A stretch of DNA of 64,000 nucleotides from assembly GCA_029224185.1 (NCBI GenBank), contig CM055189.1:27254457-27318456 (forward strand), read 5' to 3'. Shown one piece after another: positions 46,230-60,100 of the stretch. How positions within the stretch are numbered: position 1 is the stretch's first letter; every line of letters begins with the position of its first letter. The notes below the pieces were generated by a model. That model had not been told where the DNA came from and ran no database searches. It was given only the letters and a program-made list of their open reading frames with translations. This stretch comes from Karalla daura. Lineage: Eukaryota > Chordata > Actinopteri > Chaetodontiformes > Leiognathidae. Made by a program: the position numbers and the translations under genes.

Positions 46230-49200
46230 CACATTAGTCATGTTGTGGGGATATAAATCTGTTCTGGTAACAAGTCAAAAACCACAGCACATATGTCAAT
46301 ACATCTCAGAGTGAAGGCTCAGATTAAGGACAGTGTGAGGGTAAGTCTCCAGAAATCAATATTGGTCAATACGCCTTCCTCCAATGTGATGGAAACATAA
46401 TTCTCTCTTCTTCTCTATCTGTCTGTCTGTCTCTGTGTGTGAGAGCAACGGAGACATGGTAAATGTGTGTCATGATGAGGACATAGAATTTCATTTCAAA
46501 GCTGAAGGACAAGGGTCGCAGCAGACAGTGATAATTCAATTTCAAATTGTCACCATGATCACACACGCATCATAGAAAGATGCGCGCACACTCACATAGG
46601 CATAAACACACACACAAGCACATACCATTGACGTTCCAGTTCTCTCTTAAACAAAACTGCTCTTCATTAAATAACTCCTAACCTCTCTGAGAGGAGATAA
46701 AGGGTAATTACGTAGCTATCGTCAATTCAAACGGGTCCTCTTTCCTCTGAGTGTAGGGACCATAGATAAGGCCGCTTAATTAACTTAAGTGCTTGTGTTC
46801 CATCACCCCTCATGCAGGGGCGCTCTAACTGCAGAAAGAAGCGCAGGCACATTAAACACATTAAGTCATTTGTTATGTCACATCTGTCCAATTTCACAGC
46901 TAAAGTTTAAAGTTCAGCTTAGTCACTGAAGAGTTGCCCGTGTTGTGAGGCGGAGACCAGGGCTAAAGGGCATCTGAAAAATTATGGTGATTATGTTCTA
47001 AGCTTAAACACAATTGATGAGGAGGGAAAAAAGCTTAAAATGTGAGTGACAAAAATCTGCCTTCATGCTGATGCGTACTTCGATCCAAATGTTGGGTGAG
47101 AAAACTGATTTGAGGCATGGCTCTCACTCCATATTCATGAATGACTGAGGAAAAGAATGTGTACAGGTGGTCGTGGGTAAGCTTGTGTCCGTCTCAAGGC
47201 TGTCTCAGCCCACATGGGAACAATTGACAGATCTGAACTCTGTAGTTCAGCTCGATGTGCCACTCCTCTGCTGCTGACTGCTACAGTTCAGCTGAGAAAG
47301 TCTGACGATCAGTTCACAGTCAGCCACAGTTGTTTTCATGGCAATCTGATTATAATGGCGAGTGATGCGGTTGCTTTGTGCAGCCATCTATCCGTGTTGC
47401 TATTTACTGTGTGTAGGCTCTAACTCCGCTTTGGTCTCCGGTGTCACCCAGACTGGAGATCAGCGTTGCTATCAAAGATGGAGGGAAGATGTTAAACAGC
47501 TGGCAGCCGCGTTGGCAATTCATTCTCATACCCTAATTAAAAGTATTTCATTTGTCAAGCTGCTCTGCTTCTCCTTGGTCTATCTAATTTGAGCCTTTTT
47601 CTGAGAAAGTTGTCTTGTGTTCATCTCTGTGTTGTCTAAGTCTGTATCCTCTTTCTATTGACACTCTTAAGGAAGAAGAGGGGTGATTAATGGTCTCACT
47701 CTGTTTTATTAATTCTGACTCAACTCATCTTTACTCCCCCTCCCCTGTGTCATCCCCACCTTTTAGCTCTCAATTCCTGATGCAGCGTCTCTCCTCTCAT
47801 TATTCACTGCGCATATCACCGGTACCACTCCAGGCTATTTGTACTGTCTTATTTCCTCCTCCCTCCTTCACTTGTTACTTTCCAATTCAGATGAATTACA
47901 CCAAGGAGCTCTTGTCCCTCCTTTGCCATTCTCCTGACCATTATGATTTTTTTTCTGCCCTCCCACTTACTCTCTCACTCCTTTAATCCCACTTTCATCT
48001 TTTCTTTAACTCACCATGTACCTCCCTCTGCCCTTAAGCCTCTCTACCTCTGTTTTCCACCCCCTTAATTCTTTCTCATCCTTAATCTTGCCTCAGCCTT
48101 TCCCCTGTCTCTACATCCGACCCTCCATCTGGTCCCTACCAGCATTCTCCCTCTCATCCACCCCCACTCACCATTCCATTAAGTGTGCGAGTCTGCGTGA
48201 GCCCGTGCGTGTGTGTTCATTCTTGCTTGCACATGTGCCCGCCTGTGTATGTGAGTGCACGTGCATGTGTGTTTTTTCTCCAGGGGAAGATGTTCATGAC
48301 GAGGGTAATAAAGAAAGTCATCGGAAAGATACTGATCAAACCTCTCCCGGTGGCAGAGTGTGTGAGTGTGCGTCAGAGAGAGAGTTTGCATGCAAGGAGA
48401 ATGTATGCTTATGTATGTGCGTGTACTCCAAACCATGTTGCTTTTGACAAATGTACCCCCTAAAGGACAGCACTCCGAACGGCCTGCTTTTAAAGTCCCT
48501 CAAAATTTCCAGAACAGTGGAGTTTGCGATTTTTATTTAGTGAGTAGTGCTGTTAATTGGAGTAGCTCCAGGCTCTCCTCGGGCTATTGGGATGTGCAGA
48601 CGAATGTGCAACTGTGTGATTGCCTCTGTGCGTGTATATGTCACTGCAGTTGATACTGAGATGCCAGACATATGGTTTAAGCGTCCACAGGGAAGGATAT
48701 TAGCAGAACTGTCACCACCACCACCACTCACACACCAAGTGACAGAAGCATTAGGAAGCTTTCAGTGATGGCAATTAAATGAAGTTGCACAAATCAAACA
48801 CACAAGGAGAAATGCCAAGCCACGCTAGCAGCATGCAGAACTGGATGAGGGGGCAGCGCTTCAGTCATAGCAGGTAATTCATGTGTTGCATCTGTTGTTG
48901 TTTGCCTTCAGCAGTTCTGCTGCTGTGTCTCCAAAGTCTGTCTTTATCTTCTTATTGGCAGCCCGTCTCCCCTCACTTTTACAGCCTCAGAAAAGAAAAC
49001 TGAAAATGTGCTTGATGAGAAAAGGACTGAGCACTGAAAGCACTGAGTGTCCACACAGCCGAGCAGGCCTATTGATGCTACAGCACAGGTTAGGTGGTGC
49101 TTTTGAGATGTTTGGGTCTCCATATTTCCTCTTCATTATCACTAGCTTCTTGGTTGCTCTATCGTTTATCATCAGTCAAGTCTAAAAATGCTTCCTCGTT

Positions 49201-49890
49201 TCCATTTATTCTTCCTGGCTCAGTCAATTACTGTAAAAGACACCAAAATAGTTTTCATTCTGTATCTCCAAGGTCCGCAAGGTCACCAAACTTTGAGAGT
49301 TGAGAAGGTACTGAAACAACATACTTCCCTATTCAGCTCCAGCAGTCTGCTGCGAGTTGATTCATTAACAGAGAATCTAATTTAACCAACTGACTTTGTA
49401 AAATGAAAATTAACTGCAATTAATTTTCAACCTTTTTTATTTGAATTTTTGAATCATTACACTGGAATACTACTTCCCACAAACATAGAAAATAGCATAT
49501 CACTGTAGGTGTGCTCCCTGCCTCTGCATGACATAGGATTGATCTTTGGGAACTGTTGAGAGCACCACGCATTGACAGAGCAAGCCACAGCAACTGACCT
49601 CATCTCTCTGAAGCTACATCTTCCTCTATCCTGTCCATGAACATTTTGCTCTGTGGCAAAGGATAAGAGAGGTTCGAATAAGGCAATACACGCAGAAGGT
49701 GTAGAACTCTTTGTTTTTCGCTAAATTCATGACGGCAATCCAAATTGTAATAATACTTTGTTTATTTAAATGTAGCTTGTGTGGTGGAAATTTTACATGC
49801 GTCTAGGAACATTTGATTAATCTCAGTAATCATTTAGATGTGGCCTGACTCAAGTACTTCACAGTGAGATCATTCACTTCTCCTTAACAC
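45901..49890. other. Non-coding stretch, no gene recognised
   Basis: Includes a (GT)n tract at 46184-46225 and pyrimidine-rich DNA at 47690-48180. The short frames have no domains. Sequence near 46640-46830 (homopurine, ATTAAT and TTAATTAA words) looks unique and might be conserved, but this cannot be tested here. Confidence 0.4.
46184..46225. repeat. (GT)n microsatellite
   Basis: An uninterrupted GT run of about 21 units. Confidence 0.95.
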
Positions 49891-49897
49891 CTCGATT

Positions 49898-50165
49898 GTT
49901 ATGAGTATGAAAATGTCCTGCTCACATGACACCAGTTGTAAAGCTGACAATTTGTTTGTGACCAAATGGTTTTCACTCTTAGGGGTATGTTCCTGGGGGT
50001 CAGAATAAAATGCACTGTGACCTGTCCCTCAGGAAACCACTCCTCTGATCTAGTGGCAGTGGTCATCGTGTGGTGTCCTTCTCTGGAGAGAATAAACACT
50101 TGGAACTTGTTCCAGTCTCGCCTTTTGATTTTCCCAGACATATGAGGAATTTTTCCACAACAACT
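49898..50165 (+). repeat. Retroelement 5' LTR, 3' portion certain
   Basis: Sequence ending in 'ccacaacaact' is followed at once by a tRNA-Leu primer binding site. An AATAAA polyadenylation signal lies at 50091-50096, about 70 bp upstream of the end, as expected for the R-U5 part of an LTR. The left edge (tgttatgagtatgaaaatg) is a guess. Confidence 0.6.
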
Positions 50166-50185
50166 TGGTGTCAGAAGTGGGATTC
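50166..50185 (+). promoter_or_regulatory. Primer binding site matching tRNA-Leu
   Basis: The 20 bases tggtgtcagaagtgggattc are the exact complement of the 3' end of vertebrate tRNA-Leu(CAG), including the CCA tail. Reverse transcription of LTR elements starts at such a site just inside the 5' LTR. tRNA-Leu priming is known for several ERV-like and gypsy lineages. Confidence 0.8.
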
Positions 50186-51455
50186 CACAGATGATTCGTC
50201 CGACCACCTGAAGTCAGCCAGGGGCTGATCACCCTGAACTAGAAAAAGAGTTCAGTCTCAAACCTCTTCACATTCTGAGACGTGAGAACTGACTGGTCTT
50301 CAGGGGGAGGGGGGCATTACTGCTGGAATCAGAAGTGAACATGGCTTTGGGGACATTGCTGGGTGAGTCAAAAACCAATACTTGAACTGTGGGGAAATTG
50401 AAATTGGGGAAAAAAAAGGGATTTATCAAGCTTGTTTCTTCTCAGTTGGTCTTGAGTTGGTTAAATCCAAGGTATTACAGACATAAGCTCTGATATTCGC
50501 GGTCTGCTGGGAAGTATATTCAGGCGTACTTCGGGAGGAGCAGGACCTCCAGTGATAACTATTCATTGCAGTTACAGTTTATGTTCCTGCTGAGATTGGT
50601 CGCAGGACTTTTTAGATAGCCCAACTGGTTGTCGGCAGAAGAGGGTTGAGCCTGAGGGTTTTGATAGCTAAAGACCTCTTCCCCTATGGTCCTGGTGTCT
50701 CCAGGAGGCAGTAAAAAGTACTGGCTTTTATAAGGACTACATAGCGTGACCCATGAGGATGCTCACTGATTTTTTGGGATCAGTGGCAGCAGAGTTATGC
50801 GCCTGGGTCGCCAAGTGAGAAATTCATGTGAGATAAATATGGAGATAAGATGAAGTTTGTGCCACAGTAATGTGAAAATGGGTTTCCAAAAGCGGGATTC
50901 TTTTGAGTCACAAGCAACAGTTTTGTTTGAAACAGAGAAAATACAGAAGAAGAAGTGCCATCATGGGAGGAAGATTTGCACAGAAGGAGAAGAAAAATCA
51001 AGCCAGAGATACAAAATTGAAAAAGTTGCAAAGGTTAAAAAATGAAAAGCACACCATTTTGAGAAGTGTGTAGGAGAACTGAAAAGATGAAAAAAAGCAA
51101 ATAAAGAGAGCATGATGTTGGCATTAGTGCTGTGTTGAGTTTGCGTATTCAAAAGCCTGTACAGGTCCTACTACTTCGATCCATGACTCCAATCCTATTT
51201 CTCCACAGTAAGTCCAGCCAGAAGCTTATGAGAGTCAGAAGGCATCCAAAGCAACAACAAGGACAGCAAGGACTGAGAGTTTTACAAAAGAGAAACAGCT
51301 GGGATAGGAATAGGAAAGAAAAAGCAGGAAAAGGTTGTGCAAATACACGAGGTAACTTAAATCTAGATATTAATGAGAACTTCAGATCAGGATTGAGACA
51401 GTTGAAGCTCAGCTCAGTTTACAACACTTGTCGTAGTAATAAAAGCACAGACTGA
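50186..51455 (+). mobile_element. Leader and possible gag remnant of the LTR element
   Basis: Downstream of the primer site, a leader includes a donor-like 'gggtgagtc' (about 50362). Broken, Lys/Arg-rich frames follow (50857-51045 and 51132-51455), in the position of gag but with no recognisable capsid motif or zinc knuckle. No pol, env or 3' LTR is seen, so the element is a 5' remnant. Whether it is an endogenous retrovirus or another LTR element cannot be decided. Confidence 0.35.
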
Positions 51456-52355
51456 TGCCATGTGAATGAATATGAATATATGAATTAGCCGAAGCACTGA
51501 ATGGCCTTCATATTGGCACATCATAGTGTGCTGTTCTGACTTATCACATGAATTCACAAGAAGTGGAGATTATGTGAAATTGATATACGTTAATGTGAAC
51601 TGGTTAAAGTGTAACATAGAACCTCAAATTTTGGCCTTTTTGTGCTTTCCTTCTCTCAGGTTTGATTTTCCAATCATTTCCCAAAATATTTCTATAACTA
51701 GTAGTCGAAATGACTGTTAAGTGCTGCAAATCACCAGCATGCAGTCTGCAGCCACAGTACAATGGCTGCAGAACTCAAAGTTTCTCTGTCAAACCATCAC
51801 AGCAAATGGTCATAATTCACAATAACATAATAGCAGCTTTGATTGTATGATGGGCAATCTTACAAATGAGCCTTGCCTCCCCCCTGCAGATACTACTGAA
51901 GTCAACTAATCCCAACACTACAATAAAGTGAGGCTGGGCGAGTGTCTCCATCGGCTGAAATCAGCTGTGGCATGTGATTACACTGCTCAAGTCATTGCCT
52001 ACAGGAACTGAACACAATGAGAAAATGTACTTTAAAAGTGTTATCTACATTTTGGTTGCATCAAGCTGTCATTCAGCTCTATGATGGACTCCTCCCTGTG
52101 TGATTGTGATAATTATTGCCATTTGTGGAAAATGTTGAGCCTTAAAAGAAAGGCTTGCTTTTTTTGGTTCTGAGAGACTAAGATGAAAGCACAGTGTTTA
52201 TGCTGATGGTTTTTGATTATGGGATTTTATTCAAATGTTCAGTGGTGCCATAATGCGAAAAGACACACGTTTCTACTTCTAGCATGGAGTCAGTTCTTGT
52301 CACAACAACAATACAAAGAACAAAACAAAATGTGTACAGAAATACAAGAACACAA
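51456..52355. other. Non-coding stretch, nothing recognised
   Basis: AT-rich sequence with short frames only. No inverted repeat or domain was seen. Confidence 0.4.
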
Positions 52356-52973
52356 CATTGCCCACCAGCCACTTTATTAGATACACCTTGCTATTATCAG
52401 GTCAGAGCCGCTTTACCCTTAATTCCTAAATACAATGAGGTGCTGGAAACATTTTTCAGAGATTTTGGTCCATGTCAACAAAATAGCATTAGGAAGTAGC
52501 TAGTGAATCTGTGTTTGTGGTGGCCACTGGAGTAGTGAACTCATATCAGGTTCAAGAAACCTGTTTGAGATGATTTGGGCTTTGTGACATGGTGTGTTGT
52601 CCTGCTGGAAGTAACCATCAGAAGATAATTCACTGTGGTCATAAAGGGATGGATGTGGTCACCAACAGTCCTCATATAGATTGTTTAAACCATGTTTAGT
52701 TGGTACTGAGGAGCCCAAAGCACCAAAGCACCATTCTCTGTAACATCTACATTGTGTGTGAAAATCCCATGGATTAGTAGTTTCTGAAATACTCAGACCA
52801 ACAACCATACCATGTTCGAAGTTACTTCAGTTACTTTCTTCCTCATTCTGATGCACAGGTTGAACTGGAGGTGGTCATCTTGACCACTTGAAGTCTACAT
52901 GCGTAATGCATTGAGCTTCTGCCCTATGGAAAGAGCAGTTGAACAGGTGTTCCTAATAAAGTGGCTGACAATG
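52356..52973. mobile_element. 618-bp non-autonomous DNA transposon of a common fish family
   Basis: The left end (cattgcccaccagccacttt, then attagatacacct) and the reverse complement of the right end (cattgtcagccactttatta, then ggaacacct) form the well-known fish terminus 'ggccactttattaggtacacct'. The interior text (tggtgtgttgtcctgctgg, aagtaaccatca) also belongs to that family. No transposase is encoded. It is probably hAT-like, but target duplications were not resolved. Confidence 0.7.
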
Positions 52974-54399
52974 AGTGTGTAATTATTTCGTGTTGAATTT
53001 GTGACTCACAAGTACTTGCAAAGGAGCTATTACAGGTTAAAAAAGCCTCTGCACAGTGCATGTGATGATTCTCTGTAGGTTTACTATCAGTCATACAATT
53101 CATAGTGCAAGCACTCAGTATTTACTGCTGCAGTTTGAACTGAAGTTCAAATTAAGTTTAGTTTCAGTGCTTGCTCAGTGCAGTGTGTTTCATTGTAAAC
53201 CAGCATCAGATTATCATCTTTACTCTGTGTATTTCTTCTCCTTCGCATGGCAAAATAAAACCTCAACGAAATCACACAGTTGTTTAAGCACACAGACACA
53301 CACACACACACAAACACACACAAAAGCGGACCATTGATCACTGTAGTCATCACTATCCATTATTAGGAGATTTATATGTTTTCCTGTGTCCAAAGAATGT
53401 CAGTTTTCTAATGCATGATGCATTATAAAACACGCTGTTAAATCAATAAGATAAATATCTCCAGACACAGTGTCTGTCTGCGCTATTGAAAAGAGATAAA
53501 TCACACTTGATTATATTGAATTAACCCTGGTAATGTTTCATCACTGAGGTCTCTGAAGCTGCAAAGCAGAAAATAAAACAGAGGTGTTAATTATTTCCAA
53601 GCAGTTGTCTACCGTATTATTTCATCAAAAGATATATTAGTATGATCTTCAACAGAAGATGTGTGTAAATGGCATTGTTGTCTATGGCCAACACAACAAA
53701 GTATTTTCAGCACCTGTAGTAAGAGCACTGGCCTGAGTCGGAGCAGATCCTACAGGTTGAGCTCTGCAGCCCCTTCGAGCTCTCATCTAAGCAGGCAGAC
53801 TACAGCAGCTTGACTTTGAGATATTCCTGAGCTATTTCAGCTAAAGGGGCTGAAGCTGTGAGAGGTAAGAGAGGTCAGGTGTGTGTAGCAACACAGCAAC
53901 TACAGATGTTTAGGATGGGACAGATAAACCCCTCAGGCAGCGGCTACGAGGATGGTGTGAGTGTTCATATTGTTTTAGACTCTTTCTCATATTAAAAAGT
54001 CTCCTGAAATCCGGCGCTGCATTAAAAATCTCTGCTGCCACTGACACTTTATATGTACCATAAGACTTGCTCTGTGAGGCAAATAGTGCATTTCAGCCTT
54101 CCACAGGTTGAAAAATGTCGTGTAGCAGTTCTCTGGAAAGCAATTTAGGGCTGTAGCGGCAAAGCTGACCTGAAACCCTCATATCCCCACAAATAAAAGC
54201 TCAGCAGCTTACGGGGGCTTGTGTTTGCACTGTACAGTCAGTGTCCCTGTTTTATTGCTACTATTATAATCTGCTATCAACTGATTTTAAAGTGATCTAT
54301 CTACGAGGAGAGCCTATAAAATCTTTAATACGCTTTCTGACCAGTGTTTCAATCACTGACTGATGTTGGCACACAGATACACTCACTCACACTCATGCA

Positions 54400-54425
54400 C
54401 GCACGCACGCACACACACACACACG

Positions 54426-54488
<63 letters not shown>

Positions 54489-54490
54489 AC
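54400..54490. repeat. (CA)n / (CACG)n microsatellite
   Basis: GCAC units followed by about 30 CA units, almost uninterrupted. Confidence 0.95.
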
Positions 54491-54626
54491 ATAGTCACAC
54501 GCACATAGTCACACATGCACACACAGCCCAGGCCAGAGAAGATTACTTTTCCTTTACTGTGGAAATCAATGAGAGCACTCCATCGCTCAATTTAATGCCC
54601 ACACCCTCCCAACAATGCACAGACAT

Positions 54627-54630
<4 letters not shown>

Positions 54631-54690
<60 letters not shown>
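54631..54690. repeat. (CA)n microsatellite, 30 units
   Basis: A perfect CA run 140 bp after the previous one. Confidence 0.97.
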
Positions 54691-54692
<2 letters not shown>

Positions 54693-55924
54693 GTAGAGGA
54701 TAGTTCAGGCCAGCTTGAGTTGCTGACCTGGAAGTATTCTATTGCCGCCCTCTGGTAAGAGCAGGAAACTCTCTGCTCTGGCTCCCTTTCTTCCTTTCTC
54801 TCAGGTCTGAAACAATCTCTCCCCACCTCCACATCCCCAAACCCTCAGCTGACTCTCCATCACACCTTTTTGTTTATTCCACCCCAGCACTCCTTTCATT
54901 CCCTGCCCTTTTCCCACTGCGTGTACACTGTAGCAGGTCATGTGGTATTCTGAAGTCACTGCGGGTCACTGTTGAGCCCGGAGTATGTGTGCTCGGCTGT
55001 GTGTGCGTGTGTGTGCGTCAGAAGCACTGAGCCAGAGTAATGGGTTTGTTCAGCCGTCCGTTGCAGCTGTTTTGCCGTTGAATGATCCAGCAAACCGGTC
55101 AGAATCACCAATTACGCACACACGCTCATACACACAGACGCACACACACATACTACACATACATAGACACTTGCTCTCTGAAACACAGACCCGACGATAA
55201 CTTCTTTATTTTTCATACAAACACTAACAGCCAATTTATATTTAATGCTGTGGCTGTCTGCATCTTGTGCAGATCAGAATAATATTTGACACTGAGTGAG
55301 GACTAGAGGAGTGTTAGAGACAGACTGATTTACATTCCCGACAGAGTTGAGGAACGCTTCCGCCTTCAAGCAGCAAGCCGGATCCTCACTCCTCTGATGT
55401 GTAACTGCTTTAGGAGGCGGTGTGGAGAGAGCAGTTACTCAGGATGAAATCCCTGCCATGATCTCGGGCTAAAATAAAGCCACAGTTATCTGTGAACCTG
55501 AATATAGGCTACAGCCATTACAACATCGGTGGCTACTTCCACGTAGTGTTTACTAAAACCCTTGAATAATTGAAAGCATCTGGAATTGACACAATTTATC
55601 TGTGATTGTTCAATCTGTCCCATCCTTTAACTCTACATGTCACTGAGTGCTAGCATTTCGTGTGGTACAGCAACTATATCAGGATTGAGATTAAATTTCA
55701 TTTATCTGCTTACATAACAAGAAAATGTGGTTGATTTTCATATCCGAACAAGCCAAATGCTGGGTTACATACAACTATACTTCATGATGAGAACTGGATG
55801 CAGAGCCCTGGCTTGATGTATACTGTGGTGATCCTATTTCACAGACTCATTGTGCTGTCCATACAGACGCTTTACCTAACCAGAGGTCTGTAGGTGCCTG
55901 TACTAGTGCTCATACCAAAGGCAG

Positions 55925-56045
55925 GCAATAAATGTGTCTACAGTCAATTGCGATCAGTCCACTTACTTTGGGGCTAAATTAGAGTCTCCAGTCAGTCTAA
56001 ACATGCATGATTTGGGATGGGGGAAGAAACCAGAGTGCCTGGATA
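55925..56045 (-). repeat. Reverse copy of the common fish dispersed repeat
   Basis: The words 'gctaaattagagtctccagt', 'cagtctaaacatgcatgatt' and 'gaagaaaccagagtgcctgg' are the reverse-strand form of the repeat seen at 33608-33790. Confidence 0.65.
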
Positions 56046-56589
56046 AAAATGGATGTGCTGGCCATCAATCACCAACTGTTCAATGGTGAGGTGATAGAAT
56101 CTTCTGTGAGTGTTACACAGGTGAAAGTCACTGACAAAGCCCAGCAGCAGCTGCGCTTCCTTAAGAGGATAAATTGCTTTGAGGTGCGTGCAAACCTCTC
56201 AGCGCACTTTGATAATTTCACAGTAGAGTCAACCATGCACTTTTCTATGATTACTCTGTCTGGCTGTCTGTTGACGGGGGTCAGGGAGGAGCCATAGCAG
56301 TGACAGGGTTAACGTCCCCCAGCCTGAGTGGGCCAGCAGCAGCAGATAGATGCCATCCCTCCTCACGTCTGCTGGAGATGGCTCAGCTGACGATCCTTTC
56401 TCCACGTTACGCTGCTGAGTGATGATGGTAATCTTCTTTTAACCATGGACGATTAGGCATGATGATGAATGGCACTGTCACTGCTGAGCATTGTTTTATG
56501 CAGCTTTCTGTGTGTTTTTCACTCTTTCATTGTAACATATTTGAATTAGGTGTTCTTTGTCCAGGTCTACAACTGTAATGCCAGAGATT

Positions 56590-56960
56590 GTTGAAGGGAA
56601 TTTATTCACACACAGGTGAAAACACGTGCAGACACTAGGCCCGAGCCAGGTCAGTCCAGAAGGACAGGCAGCACAAGAGCAAACGGTGTCCAGACACAGG
56701 TTGAAAAAACATGGTCAAAGTCAGGATCAGGCAAAAACGGCAATAAGGCAGACAAGAACAGGAAAGAGTGCTGGAAAGTATTGGAAGCTCTGAAAACAAT
56801 CTGACAATTAGGCTGACACACAGGTGGGACTAAAGGATTGCTGAATGTGGACAGGAAAGCAGAAACTGGATTGGAGGACAGAACAGGGTTGTGGCAGTGA
56901 GCAGAGGAGAGGTGAACAGTCCACCAGATAAATTACATTATGCTCTAAAAGTGGTGTTCT
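56590..56960. repeat. Fish non-autonomous repeat, related to 22450-23040
   Basis: The style and several words are shared (gaacaggaaagagtgctgg, ggctgacacacaggtgggac, aggacagaacagggttgtgg). The edges are not defined. The 62-codon frame inside is not a gene. Confidence 0.4.
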
Positions 56961-57078
56961 ACCAATTCTCAGTGCAGTGAAGGTCACACAACATTTATTT
57001 CACAAGCGATTATGTGTCTGAATCGCCTCCATGTCTGCTCTTGAAGACTATTTGGTAACAGCATAAGAACACCACTGA

Positions 57079-57080
<2 letters not shown>

Positions 57081-57157
<77 letters not shown>
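57081..57157. repeat. (GT)n microsatellite, 38 units
   Basis: An uninterrupted GT run. Confidence 0.97.
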
Positions 57158-57160
<3 letters not shown>

Positions 57161-60100
57161 AGGTGTGAGTCCATGTGCAAGCCTGTCTGAAGAAGTGTTG
57201 TCTTTGACTTGTTTGTTTCTGGTGTAGATGAGTAGGTGTTACATTAAAGACATTCCCTGCTTCACTCACTCGCCTCCAGAGCTCTACTCAAACATGTCAC
57301 TACATATTACATCTCTGCATTTCTAGTCTGTCTGTGTGTGCGTGTGTGTGTGAGTGTGCAGGTATAGAGACAAGAGAGAAGAAGCTCATTTGTAGCCAAG
57401 ACGTTATCTGAAAGAAAAATGTGAGAGAGCAAGATACATGAGTACAAGAAGATCCACATACATGTTTGACTATTTTTGGTCTGATCATGCGCACATCGAT
57501 GAGAGCAAAAAACACAGTTGGAAGGGTTTTTCATTCAAAACGTGAAGGCACAGAAAACGAACAGACAAAGCAGCTTCTTTGTACTGCAAAACACAAGCAT
57601 GTTCAGCATTTTTTTCTAGGATTCCTTTCTGCACTCTAGCAGACAATCCAGGAAGTACAACCAAAGAAAAAGAAAATCAAGCCAGGAGAATCCATCCCAT
57701 GCTTTTTATCACCATACCTGACTGTGAACTCATCATACATTCATAAGACAGGCTTTTGGCTGATTGTCACCATAAACAAACAGACAGCACTCAGATTACA
57801 GCAGTCAAACACTTCAAAGTACAAGATTACTTTCAAATTTGCACCGATATCATTCCTAAAAAATACGACAAGTTGAAAATCATTCTGTCTGCCTTCAAAG
57901 CTTGGTGGAGGCTTTTTGAAGGCTGCATTTTGAATCCAAAAAGCCAGACACTCTGTGAAGATAATGCATTTTGACTGTCCAAGGTGACCTGTCCCATTTA
58001 CTGCAGGCCTGTACAGACTTGCCGCGATGCTGAAAACCTGTCGTCACGGTCAAAACAGGGTTATTATTGGGCTTTAAATCGCATGATGTGTTCTGAGCTT
58101 CAAACAGAAAATGTATGCTTGAACAAATCTCAGTGACACATTTCCCCTTGTTTAGTGGTCCTCACAGGGCACAGCTGAGTCTCAGTGACAGATAAACACT
58201 GACAGACCTACCATCTTGCAGAAATAAACAGAAATTCTAAAAAGAGGCTTGTATTTGATTTTCCATCATGTGCCTCAGAGAAACACTTACCTTCAATGTG
58301 TCTTATTTGGCATGAATTCTAAAAAAAAACAAAAAAAACAACCTTGCTGAGTGATTTCAGTAACATTTGAAGTGCAGTTACGCCAAGCGACAACCAATTA
58401 GATCTTGGTTCATTTCCAGATCCAACTTGTCCACAAAGTATGTAATTACAAAGTACTGTTGGCACAGAACTCCTGAACTCAGAGGTGTTGAAGTTATACT
58501 TCTTGTAGAAATCAGTGTCAGCCTGGTGAGGCAGATTATATTATTGAGCAAGCAGTTTTCTTTCCCCCATCTCTTCAGATTGTCTCCAGTTTTGACATTT
58601 GGTGCAACAGACATTTGAATAGTCCCCAAAAAGTTATTCTTTCATCAGTTAGTTTTTGAATTGGGCAGCCCATTTCATATATAAGAGATTATTTTCCTTC
58701 AGCTCATACAGCAGATCTTCTCTCCACTGAAGCAGCAACACACTGCTGCAGACAAAAGCTGTATGTTGTCTCTATATGTTGCTCTACATGTTGCTCAGCA
58801 TACGCAGCACAAGCTGTTGAGTATACAGAAAGTGAAGAAAAGGCTCTGGCACCGTGCTCCTTAATGAGCCAATTAATCACCATGGAAACGGCAGGCAAGG
58901 CTCAGGCATGCCAGAGCTCTGTGAATGGACTCCCCAAGCATGTAAAGCGTAGCCGTCATATGCACAGATCAATAAAGAGTAGGTGCTCTCGTCAACTGAC
59001 TACTGTGTGGTTATGTAGACAGGGAAGAAGCAGTTAGCCGTTGGCTGGTTGGTGGTTTACCATGTGACATGTATCAGCTGTGGGTGGAGAGTCTTGTAAT
59101 TAGTAATTAGTCTTCGTCCAGTCTTTCATGACAGAATCAGTTTATGTGTAATTTCACACGCTATTACAGTTTTTGTTTGTTCCTTTATTTTCTATTTTGA
59201 GCTTTTTTTTTTTGTTTGACCATACTGGTAAGTTCTGTTCGTTTCTCTCTTGGTTAAACCACACTCCCACATTATTATGCGCCTGTGTACCTGATGCTTA
59301 AATGATTAAAGCCGTACAAACCAGAAACCAGAACCATGCTGGTGAAACTCTGCCAGCCAAAGTCCCAAGCACAGGATGGAGGATGTCTGAAACAATAAAC
59401 ATTTCCAGCTTTGGGCTTCCCCTGTCCTGATACAAGCACTTTTTAACAACAGATATTGTGGATCTGAAATTACAGATATAGTTGTGAGAGGACGGAGGTG
59501 GATCAAGCTTCTCGGATGTACGTTGGCTGCCTGCGGTCAACGAATCAAGCCCCAAGCCGAAAAAGCTCATAGATCATGGATCTGACACAGCGGCTCCACT
59601 GCTCCACCCTCCCAGAAGAAGACTGAGTTGAGAGGATCCATCCTCAGAATTCATCTTCGTGCTGCTGGGCTGTTTGCCAGCTCTCCTCCGTGACTCAGAC
59701 GCAGTGGTCAGGCTCCTTTATGTGCTCTCTGTGCTATGCTATCAGCTGCCATCCTCAGCATCTTTGATTGAAATGGGCTGGAGCTGTGCTCTGCCCTGCT
59801 CCCACCCCCCACTCCTCAACATCATTCAGCCAGTCAGTGTCTGTGCTCAGAGCTCCACACTGACATGGCAGACACAATGTGGGGCTGCGATAGTGTTGAT
59901 CCTGGCAGCATTGCTGCTCAGAGCAGCAGCAGCACGCAGGCCTGAGAGCTCCATCTCCACATCCCAGGACAGGGGATCTGTGGTGATGGATGGCCACTGT
60001 AAATCCAGCAGTGGAAACATTTACATGCAAATAATAGCATCTGTCTGCCGGCCACTCATGCGTGAGATGCACAAACAAGGGAACTTGTGCACACACGCAA

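Larger units (their letters stand above)
52974..56590. other. Non-coding stretch with two long CA microsatellites
   Basis: Holds CA tracts near 53300-53325, 54400-54490 and 54631-54690 and a reverse copy of the common fish repeat (about 55925-56045). Sequence at 53360-54330 is free of recognisable repeats. No coding domain was found. Confidence 0.4.

Noticed and set aside
54629..54832. 67-codon minus frame ending in a Val-Cys repeat
   Set aside because: The repeat is the (CA)n tract at 54631-54690; the remainder has no domain.
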